Shown here: positions 1 through 5,896 of the stretch, piece after piece
How positions within the stretch are numbered: the first letter of the stretch is position 1
Layout of the letters: the number at the start of each line of letters is the position of its first letter
Assembly: GCA_013152105.1 (NCBI GenBank)
Contig: JAADHA010000622.1
Span: forward strand, 1-6,183
DNA: 6,183 nt
Source of the DNA: Oligoflexia bacterium
GTDB lineage: Bacteria; Myxococcota_A; UBA796; UBA2385
Direction: 5' to 3'
Program-made: the position numbers and the translations under genes
Notes under the pieces: generated by a model
Databases searched by the model: none
What the model saw: the letters and a program-made list of their open reading frames with translations, nothing else
Told to the model about the DNA's origin: nothing

Positions 1-2
1 TG

Positions 3-62
3 GAACGGGTCGGCGACGCCCACGTAACCCTGTACCCGGGCCGAGCGGTGGTCGTGCGGTGA
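3..62 (+). CDS. 3' end of an upstream gene (last 19 codons), product unknown
   Basis: The frame entering at base 3 reads ERVGDAHVTLYPGRAVVVR and stops at a TGA at 60-62. Its codons mostly end in G or C, as in the confident genes here. The ending of a short beta-strand, a Pro-Gly turn and hydrophobic valines looks like a natural C-terminus. Carbohydrate-active and other beta-sandwich-ended enzymes often finish this way, but 19 residues are too few to name a family. If real, the gene converges on the minus-strand EEP gene, whose stop is at 257. The call rests on composition and on the absence of any better frame, so it is tentative. Confidence 0.42.
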   Translation, partial: ERVGDAHVTLYPGRAVVVR

Positions 63-241
63 TGCGTCCAGTCGCGACAGACCGCGGGCGCGAAGCGAGC
101 GCCGAGGGGTGCCGATGCTGCCCCTGCTGGGATGTCCGTCGGCGCAGAACAGCGGTCGACATCAGGGTGGTCAAGGAATTCCGAGCACGCGCGCTAGCAG
201 CCACTCCTGGGTCGAAGCTGAGCATGATGTGGGTGGCATGT

Positions 242-255
242 CTGGGTTGCCCCAG
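242..255 (-). terminator. Short stem-loop just after the EEP gene stop
   Basis: Read on the minus strand, one base after the EEP gene stop, the sequence is CTGGG-GCAA-CCCAG. This is a perfect 5-bp stem closed by a GCAA loop, which belongs to the stable GNRA tetraloop class. No run of T follows it, so it is not a textbook intrinsic terminator. It may be a 3' stabilising hairpin or part of a factor-dependent end. In sequence this rich in GC, a 5-bp stem can also occur by chance. Confidence 0.33.
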
Positions 256-256
256 T

Positions 257-1348
257 TCACGGAGTCCCCGCGTCCTGCTGGGCGGGTGCCTGGCCGATCA
301 CCAGGGTCGCGACGACGGGCAGGTGGTCGGAGATCTGGTTGTCCTGTGTGCGAACGTGGGCCTGTTGGACCTGGATCGGGCCGCCGACGAAGACGTAGTC
401 GATCTTGCGGTCGGGTTTTTGTGCCCCGAAGGGCAGGTAGGTTCGATGCTGCGGATCGAGTTGGTCGCCCAGAACATCGGTAAACTCTGGCAAGAGCTGA
501 TCGATGGGGTTGTCGGTGTCGGCGTAGAGATCCTGTTCGGTGGTGAGTTGGGACTTGTCGAAGCCAGGCGGCAGCAGGTTGAAGTCACCAGCCAGGATCC
601 ACGGTTGACCCTGGGGTCGGTCTTCGATCCAGTCCTTGAGCATCGCGACCTGGCGAGCGAGGGTGCCGTCGCCGTGACTGAAGGCCGAGAGGTGGGTGTC
701 GGCGATGGCCAGGGCTTGGTCCCAGCCCGCGACCGGAACCTCGGCGAAGAGGATGGCCCGTTTGAGGTTGAAGACCTGGCGGTAGCGGGGTTCGTCGAGG
801 AGCGGGAGCTGCAGGCGGCTTGCGTGGAGCATCGGGCCGCGCACCAGGATGCCCAGCTCCAGATCGACCCGGCCGAGGAAGTCTCCGAACGGGCTGGGGA
901 CAAAGGGGCTCTTGTGGTAGGGCGCGGAGGCGGCGCAGTTCGCGCCAGCGGCCCGCACAAAGGGGGGGAGTTGGTCGATGCGACCGGTGCGGTCGCTGTC
1001 CCGGTCGATCTCCTGGAGCAGGGCGATGTCGGGGGCCGCGTCGCGTAGCACCCGACTGATGGCCCGCACTGTGTCCGCCACGTCCTGGGCTGGGACCGAG
1101 ACGGCGTCGCCGCCATCGTAGAAGAAGCGATGGCGGCGACTGCCGCTGAATTGCAGATTCCAGCTCAGCACGGTGAAGGGCTGACCGGCGGTGATGCCGC
1201 CCGTGTCGATGTCCGTGTCGCAGCGCACCGAGGCCGGCTCGACCGGTCCGGGCCGGTACTCGGTGCCGAAGGCGAAGCCGACCAAGGCCAGGATGACCCC
1301 CAGCAGCAACAGGAGCAGGGCCGCCAGCGTCTTGATGATCGTCTTCAT
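257..1348 (-). CDS. Membrane-anchored or secreted endonuclease/exonuclease/phosphatase (EEP) family enzyme
   Basis: This 363-residue protein has the full set of EEP-fold motifs (exonuclease III, DNase I and sphingomyelinase superfamily, Mg-dependent phosphoester hydrolysis). They are SWNLQ with N64, LQEID with metal-ligand E113, DTHL with D217 and H219, AGDFN with D255 and N257, KIDYVF with D317, and SDHLP with D341 and H342. All the usual catalytic and metal positions are present, so it is probably active. The N-terminus has lysines at 2 and 6 and a strongly hydrophobic segment at about 7-27. It is therefore a signal anchor or signal peptide, placing the catalytic domain outside the cytoplasm. 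The start at 1348 lies 20 bases after the lipoprotein gene stop and has no clear ribosome binding site, so translation may be coupled to that gene. The substrate (nucleic acid, phospholipid or inositol phosphate) cannot be read from the motifs. The tail after about residue 352 is Gln/Ala/Pro-rich and probably disordered. Confidence 0.93.
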   Translation of the reverse strand: MKTIIKTLAALLLLLLGVILALVGFAFGTEYRPGPVEPASVRCDTDIDTGGITAGQPFTVLSWNLQFSGSRRHRFFYDGGDAVSVPAQDVADTVRAISRVLRDAAPDIALLQEIDRDSDRTGRIDQLPPFVRAAGANCAASAPYHKSPFVPSPFGDFLGRVDLELGILVRGPMLHASRLQLPLLDEPRYRQVFNLKRAILFAEVPVAGWDQALAIADTHLSAFSHGDGTLARQVAMLKDWIEDRPQGQPWILAGDFNLLPPGFDKSQLTTEQDLYADTDNPIDQLLPEFTDVLGDQLDPQHRTYLPFGAQKPDRKIDYVFVGGPIQVQQAHVRTQDNQISDHLPVVATLVIGQAPAQQDAGTP

Positions 1349-1368
1349 GCGGCCCAGTCTAGCGCAGT

Positions 1369-2085
1369 TCAGTAGCCAGGGTCGAAGCCGGTCACCTGAT
1401 GGCTGTCGTCGGGCTGCTGGGGATCGACCGGGTCGCCCTGTTCGTCGATGGGGTCATCGGCGGTAACCGAGCTGATGTCGAAGTCGCCGACGCGCGTGGC
1501 GGTGTAGTCGGTCTCCAGGCGCAAGCTGACCCCGACCCCGTCGCCGACATCGCAGCCCCCGGCCCAGCCGAAGGTGATGACGCCATTCTCGACCGCCTGG
1601 TCGTCAGCGGAGAAGGAGCCGGTGACGGTCCCGACGCCCACCGCGGCGCACAGATCGTTGCCGCCCACCGCCAGTCCAGAGAGCATCGAGAAGGTACTGT
1701 CGTCGGCCAGGGTGCCGCCCATGCGCTGGCCCAGGACGCCGCCTTCGGTGTCCAGGTTCACGAAGTTGAGCAGGTTGTAGTCGGGTCCCCAGGGCTGATC
1801 GACCGCCACCAGATGGCTGTAGGTCTCGCTTGGGCAGTCCGTGCCATCGTCACCGCAGACGGCTGAGACATCGAAGGTGGTGCCGTTGTACTCGATGCTG
1901 GCCTTCTCGCCCGGGGTCACTTCAGCGACCAGCTCGTCGTTGATGTAGACGCGGACGTTGTCGGCGTAGGTGACCTCGAAGTTGCCCATGACATCGTGGG
2001 GCACGGCGAGCTGGCAGGCGGCCAGTGCGATGGCGGCGCCCAGCGAAGCCGAGACGGTCAGGGCGGTGCGGGTGTTGGCGTTCAT
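1369..2085 (-). CDS. Small envelope lipoprotein of unknown function
   Basis: The product has 238 residues. It has an Arg at 6, a hydrophobic stretch at about 8-23 and a lipobox LAAC ending at C24, so it is predicted to be lipidated. Q25 at the +2 position carries no inner-membrane retention signal, which suggests the outer membrane. I recognise no family in the mature part. Residues 35-75 look like short beta-strands and turns (VRVYINDELVAEV, then IEYNGTTFDVSAV), loosely like small envelope beta-domains such as PEGA, but not a convincing match. Four further cysteines (C77, C84, C146, C178) could form two disulfides. The C-terminal 35 residues are rich in Asp, Pro and Gln and probably disordered. 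The start is well supported: GAGGAGG lies just upstream of the ATG. Its stop is 20 bases before the EEP gene start, so the two are probably co-transcribed. Confidence 0.82.
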   Translation of the reverse strand: MNANTRTALTVSASLGAAIALAACQLAVPHDVMGNFEVTYADNVRVYINDELVAEVTPGEKASIEYNGTTFDVSAVCGDDGTDCPSETYSHLVAVDQPWGPDYNLLNFVNLDTEGGVLGQRMGGTLADDSTFSMLSGLAVGGNDLCAAVGVGTVTGSFSADDQAVENGVITFGWAGGCDVGDGVGVSLRLETDYTATRVGDFDISSVTADDPIDEQGDPVDPQQPDDSHQVTGFDPGY

Positions 2086-2090
2086 GGTGT

Positions 2091-2098
2091 CTCCTCCT
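2091..2098 (-). promoter_or_regulatory. Strong ribosome binding site of the lipoprotein gene
   Basis: On the minus strand the sequence before the ATG at 2085 is TGAGGAGGAGACACC. It contains an extended AGGAGGAG match to the Shine-Dalgarno consensus, with 5 bases to the start. It fixes the start of the lipoprotein and is the strongest such site in the window. The TGA of a short frame at 2289-2098 overlaps its first bases. Confidence 0.75.
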
Positions 2099-2191
2099 CA
2101 CGACCTGGGTTGAGGCGGTCGTGCCGCCCACTTGGCAGGAGGCAGCCGTCCGCGATGTGTGCTCGACGATGGCACGTCAGCCCGGAACGGG

Positions 2192-2219
2192 AAGATCCAG
2201 GGCTTCGAGCCCGGATCTT
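2192..2219 (-). terminator. Strong stem-loop between the propeller and lipoprotein genes
   Basis: The arms AAGATCC (2192-2198) and GGATCTT (2213-2219) continue inward into GGGCT (2200-2204) and AGCCC (2208-2212). This gives a 12-bp stem with a 3-base loop and one bulged base at 2199. It lies about 90 bases past the propeller gene stop and about 105 bases before the lipoprotein start. No T-run follows on either strand, so an intrinsic terminator of the classical kind is not shown. It could end or attenuate the cytochrome-propeller transcript, or protect its 3' end. The inverted repeat is seen directly; its function is inferred. Confidence 0.5.
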
Positions 2220-2309
2220 GGCAGGTATTCAGGGCTTCCTGGACCGTGGTCGCTAGCGTGATCTCGTCGCCGACGAAGAGGATGTGCAAATGCAGTGACC
2301 CCAACGGGC

Positions 2310-4229
2310 CTATGCGCCAGGGCTCCAGCCATCGTAGGCGATGGCGCCGCCCTGGGACAGGGTCACCTGGTAGTTGGCCCGCACATCGGTCCAACTGTCC
2401 ATCGCACCTCCTGGCCAGGTCACGGTGATCTCGTCGACGGTGCAGGCCGCGTCCAGGCCGACGTGCAGCACCGTGTCCTGCTGCATGCCGAAGTGTCCGT
2501 AGCCACCGCTGATCTGTTCGGTCTGGGTCAGGTCACCGGTCGTGATCTGGACGGTGGCGCCGATCCCGCGTGCGTTGGCGCTGTCGCCGTCCAAGGCGAT
2601 CCGCAGGGTGTTGCCGGGTCCCAAAAGGTTCTCGTAGAGGTGGATCTCGTGCGTCTCCCAGGGGGTGCCGCTGCGCGCGGTAGAGCTGCCCGTCACCACG
2701 TCCAGATCGCCGTCCCGGTCGAAGTCTGCGATGGCCAGCCCGGCCGGCCATTCCTGGTCCAGACCCCAGTCCGAGGACACGTCCTGGAACTGGCCCGGGG
2801 CCACCTGGCGCCAGACAAACAGGTGTGTATCGGGGTAATCACTGCTGCTGACGACAAGGTCCTTCCAACCGTCCCCGTCCAAGTCGACCATGGCGGTAAA
2901 GAGGTCGCCCGCGTTCCAGTCGGCCGAAGGCCAGGTGCGCTCCAGGCCGTTGCTGTCGTTGCCCGGCCGCGAGAAGTTGCCGCTGCCGTCGTTGATCAGC
3001 AGCTCGGTCGGGTCGCTGCCCTGGCCGATGTGCCAGTGTACGATCTCGGCGGTGACCAGGTCGTTGTCGCCGTCGTTGTCGATGTCCCCGCAGGCGGTCG
3101 TGAAGGAGTTGCCCGCCAGGCGCGCCGGCTGGTCGTCCCAGCCCGGCGTCCAGTAGTCCGCGGCGCTGTCGCAGCCGCTGATGCTGGGAGAGCCCGGGTC
3201 GGGGTCGCAGCCGCCGTAGACCTGGCAGTAGCAGCGATAATACTGGTCATCGACGTAGCTCAGGTTGTCGTCGGCGGCGAAGCCGGTGCTCATTGAGGTG
3301 TCCACGAAGCTGCCGTCGCCCTGGTTCATCCACTGCTGGTTCCAGGCCCGGCCATAGTTGCTGGCCAGCAGGTCCGGCCAACTGTCACCGTTCAGGTCGC
3401 AACTGGTCGCGCCATAGGCGGACCGGCGAGCCTGGCCGTCCAGCCAGTCGTCGAGCGAGGTGCCCCGGATCATGGACAGACCGGCGGACTCGGTGGCGTC
3501 TGTGAAGGTGCCGTCGCCATTGCCCAGGTAGAGATGGTCCTGCTCGGCGTAGAGATAGCCATACTGTTCGTACCAGCCGGTCACCCACAGGTCCAGCTTG
3601 CCGTCCGCGTCGGCGTCGACGAAGCTGGCCCCAGAGGTGGCGTAGCCATCGGCGATGGAGATGTCGGACTGCGTGGCCAGGCTGAAGTGGCCCGTTCCGT
3701 CGTTGAGCAGGATCTCGCTGCGGTCACCCTGGTCACTGTCCGGGTCATTGGCGTCGTAAAAGGCGCCGGCGAAGGCATCTAGATCCCCGTCGTTGTCGAC
3801 ATCGCCAAAGACGTGGATCTGGCTGGCTCGCCCGCCATCACCCTGGCGCGGCGTGAACAGACCGCTCTCTTCTGTCTGGTCGACGAAGGTCCGGCCTCCG
3901 TTCCCATCGTCGACATTCATCATCACCCAGTGGTAGCGGGTCCCCTTGGCGTAGTCGTCGCGGCCAAAGGGCGAGCCCTCGTTGATCACCAGGTCGGGGT
4001 AGCCGTCGCCGTCGAGGTCGGCGGTCGACATCTTCACGCCGCGCACGTCGGTCAGGCCCCACTGCTCGGTGCGTTCTTCGAAGGCGGTGCCCTGGGTCCA
4101 GGCGCTGCTGCTGTTGCAGATCTCGGGCGGCGTCTGATCGGCTGGGGTGCTGTCCTTCTTGCAGCCGAAGCCAGCGAGGATGATGATGATGAGCGGGAAC
4201 ACGGGACCTCCACGGCAGGAGAGCCCCAT
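2310..4229 (-). CDS. FG-GAP/VCBS seven-repeat beta-propeller protein with C-terminal ASPIC/UnbV domain (CRTAC1-like), probable lipoprotein
   Basis: This 639-residue exported protein has seven calcium-loop motifs of the DxDxDGxxD type. They begin at D71, D143, D205, D278, D382, D449 and D502, as expected for a closed seven-bladed integrin-alpha-like propeller. After the last blade, residues of about 538-625 match the ASPIC/UnbV pattern: a GIGATVQI strand, a GGYGHFGMQQ segment and VDEITVTWPGG. The N-terminus has a hydrophobic run (LIIIILAGFG) before C23 followed by KKD. This suggests a lipoprotein signal, although the residues before C23 (GFG) are not a canonical lipobox. An insertion between repeats 4 and 5 holds C333, C335, C341 and C353. 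The ATG at 4229 has no ribosome binding site. A GTG at codon 10 (4202) follows GGAGGT with a short 3-base spacing and would also keep the hydrophobic segment, so the true start may be 4202. It lies 21 bases after the cytochrome gene and in the same reading frame. Family members are usually extracellular adhesion, binding or calcium-binding proteins; no enzymatic role is implied. Confidence 0.92.
   Translation of the reverse strand: MGLSCRGGPVFPLIIIILAGFGCKKDSTPADQTPPEICNSSSAWTQGTAFEERTEQWGLTDVRGVKMSTADLDGDGYPDLVINEGSPFGRDDYAKGTRYHWVMMNVDDGNGGRTFVDQTEESGLFTPRQGDGGRASQIHVFGDVDNDGDLDAFAGAFYDANDPDSDQGDRSEILLNDGTGHFSLATQSDISIADGYATSGASFVDADADGKLDLWVTGWYEQYGYLYAEQDHLYLGNGDGTFTDATESAGLSMIRGTSLDDWLDGQARRSAYGATSCDLNGDSWPDLLASNYGRAWNQQWMNQGDGSFVDTSMSTGFAADDNLSYVDDQYYRCYCQVYGGCDPDPGSPSISGCDSAADYWTPGWDDQPARLAGNSFTTACGDIDNDGDNDLVTAEIVHWHIGQGSDPTELLINDGSGNFSRPGNDSNGLERTWPSADWNAGDLFTAMVDLDGDGWKDLVVSSSDYPDTHLFVWRQVAPGQFQDVSSDWGLDQEWPAGLAIADFDRDGDLDVVTGSSTARSGTPWETHEIHLYENLLGPGNTLRIALDGDSANARGIGATVQITTGDLTQTEQISGGYGHFGMQQDTVLHVGLDAACTVDEITVTWPGGAMDSWTDVRANYQVTLSQGGAIAYDGWSPGA
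4206..4211 (-). promoter_or_regulatory. Possible ribosome binding site for an internal GTG start of the propeller gene
   Basis: The minus strand reads GGAGGT, then CCC, then GTG at 4202-4200, in frame with the propeller gene. This is the only Shine-Dalgarno-like sequence near that gene's 5' end; the ATG at 4229 is preceded by GACGCGCT. The 3-base spacing is shorter than usual, so the choice between the two starts stays open. The shorter product would begin directly with the hydrophobic signal segment. Confidence 0.4.
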
Positions 4230-4245
4230 AGCGCGTCGGTCTGCC

Positions 4246-4275
4246 GGCTTCTATGGCGCTGGCTTCTGTGGCGCT
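4246..4275 (-). repeat. 15-bp tandem repeat (two copies) spanning the cytochrome stop codon
   Basis: On the plus strand the copies are GGCTTCTATGGCGCT (4246-4260) and GGCTTCTGTGGCGCT (4261-4275). They abut directly and differ at one base (4253 versus 4268). In the cytochrome gene the upstream copy reads CAG (Gln 520), while the downstream copy reads TAG, the gene's stop. A recent duplication of the 3' end followed by a C-to-T change is the simplest reading. Confidence 0.85.
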
Positions 4276-5825
4276 GACTTGTAGGGCAGCGCATCCAGGC
4301 GCTGGTGCAGTGACCACTTCGGGTCCCATTTGGGGACGTGACAGGATGTGCAGATCCCCTCCAGCACGCACTCGGGACAGGTGCTGCCCAGGCGCATGAT
4401 GTTGTCGATGCCGGGTGCCGCGATGTGGTCGGTGCCTGGACCGTGGCAGGACTCGCATCCCACGCCCTCGTCCGTGCGCAGCGTCTCCATCGTCGCCGCG
4501 GCTTTGCCGCCAGCGGCCAGGGACTGGAAGGCCGTGGGCGTCGCGTGACACGACGCGCAGGCCGGGTTCGTTGCGTCATCGCCAGTCAGCAGGTCCATTG
4601 CCTGGGCGTGGGAGTACTTGGACCAGGCTCGGTACTCGGTCTTGTGGCAGCTCTTGCAGGCGGCTGACCCGACCGTGGGGCCGTCCTTGAAGGCCAGCAG
4701 GGGTCGAGCCGCCGTGCCGGTGGCCAGCGCGTCCAGGCGAGCCCGCAGCGTGTCCTCGTCCATGCCGACGGCGGCGAAGTGGTCGATCAGGGGCATGGCC
4801 TTGGCCAGGGTGAAATTCACGCTGTGCTCGACATCGTGGCAGCCGACGCAGGCGTCGGTGGAGTCACCGCCGGACGCGGTCGCCGCGGGGTCGCCGTCAT
4901 GGGGGCCAGCCGGCCCGTGGCAGGACTCACAGCCGACATCGGTGTGGGGCGAGGTGGTGTCGCCTGGGATGAAGCCGCCCTGGTTGAAGCCCACGACGTG
5001 GCAGCCGACGCAGGCCAGGTCGTCGGCGCGGTCCTGACGATAGAGGCTGACGAAGGCGCCCGCGTGGTGGGTGATGGCCCAGCTCGTCGCCTCGGCCGTG
5101 TGGCAGGCAGCGCAGGCCCGCACGCCCTGGTAGCCGTTGAAGTCCCGCCAGGGGTCGGCCGGCAGCGGCTGCCCGTCTTCGTCGACTCGCGTGCCGCTGG
5201 CGTTTCGTCGCATCGCGATGATCGGAGTCATTCCGCGAATATAGGGCATGAATGCGTCGGTCACGGTCACCACCGCCATGCCCTTGGCCACAGGGTCGCC
5301 GCTGGTGGGTGTGGCGCCCTTGGGTGCGGGTTGAGCCAGCAGCAGGCTGGGCGTGCTGCGTGCGCCGGTGGCCTGGGCGAACGCGCGGTCGCGGTCGACC
5401 ACGACATCGAACTGGACGTCGAAGGTGGACTCGAACTCGGCCAGGTCTTGTTCGGTCGCTGAGCTGGTGGCGACCCCCAGCCAGGCCAGGTCAGGCTGGA
5501 GCCTGGCTAGCGCGTTCAGCTCGGGCATGGCACGGCGGCAGTGCGGGCAGACCGGTGAGAAGTAGAGGATCGCCGTCGGACCCTTGACGTGCTTTGCCAC
5601 CGCTTCAGGCAGCGAGACCTGGATCGGTTCGTTGGGCGTCAGGGTGGCGTCGGTCTGGGCGGCGACCGTCCCTTCGGTCCAGCCCCAGCGCGCCTGGGCG
5701 GCGCTCGGCGTGGCTGCGGCAGATAGAGTGAGGGCGGTGAGGGCGCAGCTTGCTGCCAGGATGGCGCACAGCAAGCTGGCGAGGTACCGCAAGAAGGGGT
5801 CGGCGGGTGCGGACTTGGGAGGCAT
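4251..5825 (-). CDS. Exported octahaem c-type cytochrome with N-terminal thioredoxin-like domain (cytochrome c554-like haem modules)
   Basis: The 524-residue product begins with a signal sequence: hydrophobic at about 11-38 and a likely AQA cleavage site at 43-45. A TlpA/ResA-like thioredoxin domain follows (about 65-165), with a CPHC active site at C93-C96 in the context YFSPVCPHC and MPELN, and a likely cis-proline at P159 (TPS). Eight CxxCH haem-binding motifs come next, at C238, C272, C299, C326, C390, C423, C457 and C492. They form two similar four-haem modules, each with an early W, a His cluster (H253-H254; H406) and a GCESCHGP motif at its third haem. This resembles the cytochrome c554-type multihaem domain. 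A ninth pair, CPEC at C483-C486, lacks the His and should not bind haem. The protein is expected to transfer electrons in the periplasm or at the surface, with the CPHC site doing thiol-disulfide chemistry. The start is supported by AAGGGG five bases upstream of the ATG. It is the first gene of the minus-strand cluster and is followed by the propeller gene. The electron donor and acceptor are unknown. Confidence 0.95.
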   Translation of the reverse strand: MPPKSAPADPFLRYLASLLCAILAASCALTALTLSAAATPSAAQARWGWTEGTVAAQTDATLTPNEPIQVSLPEAVAKHVKGPTAILYFSPVCPHCRRAMPELNALARLQPDLAWLGVATSSATEQDLAEFESTFDVQFDVVVDRDRAFAQATGARSTPSLLLAQPAPKGATPTSGDPVAKGMAVVTVTDAFMPYIRGMTPIIAMRRNASGTRVDEDGQPLPADPWRDFNGYQGVRACAACHTAEATSWAITHHAGAFVSLYRQDRADDLACVGCHVVGFNQGGFIPGDTTSPHTDVGCESCHGPAGPHDGDPAATASGGDSTDACVGCHDVEHSVNFTLAKAMPLIDHFAAVGMDEDTLRARLDALATGTAARPLLAFKDGPTVGSAACKSCHKTEYRAWSKYSHAQAMDLLTGDDATNPACASCHATPTAFQSLAAGGKAAATMETLRTDEGVGCESCHGPGTDHIAAPGIDNIMRLGSTCPECVLEGICTSCHVPKWDPKWSLHQRLDALPYKSAPQKPAP

Positions 5826-5896
5826 GGGTGCCCCTTATCGTCGTGACCGGCTCGGCACGTGGCATCATTCATCGCCGATCACACCTGGAGAACGCG
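5826..5896. promoter_or_regulatory. Divergent intergenic region between the cytochrome gene and the plus-strand gene
   Basis: These 71 bases separate two gene starts that point away from each other, so they should hold the promoters for both. Visible signals are AAGGGG for the cytochrome gene (minus strand, five bases from its ATG) and GGAG at 5887-5890 for the plus-strand gene (six bases from its ATG). I see no convincing -35/-10 pair on either strand. The 6-bp palindrome CACGTG at 5856-5861 is the only symmetrical element and may be chance. The promoter role is inferred from gene orientation. Confidence 0.4.

Noticed and set aside
87..103. GGCGC...GCGCC stem near the left end, considered as a terminator for the upstream gene
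   Set aside because: It has only 5 bp, a 7-base loop and no T-run. Such stems are common by chance at this GC content.
415..420. GTTTTT run considered as the T-tract of a terminator
   Set aside because: It lies inside the EEP coding region and has no adjacent stable stem.
59..1048. Long open frame on the plus strand opposite the EEP gene
   Set aside because: The minus-strand frame carries every EEP catalytic motif. The plus-strand translation has no recognisable domain and is the kind of long shadow frame that GC-rich genes produce.
2114..2128. GGCGG-TCGTG-CCGCC inverted repeat upstream of the lipoprotein gene
   Set aside because: A 5-bp G/C-only stem in GC-rich sequence is too weak to call an operator or attenuator.
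2295..3296. Long plus-strand open frame opposite the propeller gene
   Set aside because: Its Val/Ala-rich runs are the reverse reading of the repeated Asp/Gly calcium loops. It has no ribosome binding site or domain signal.
4179..4190. (GAT)4 run in the propeller signal segment, considered as a phase-variable microsatellite
   Set aside because: Four trinucleotide units are too few, and changes in unit number would keep the frame. It simply encodes four isoleucines.
4779..5462. Plus-strand open frame opposite the cytochrome gene
   Set aside because: The opposite strand encodes eight CxxCH motifs and a thioredoxin site in order, so the plus frame is a shadow.
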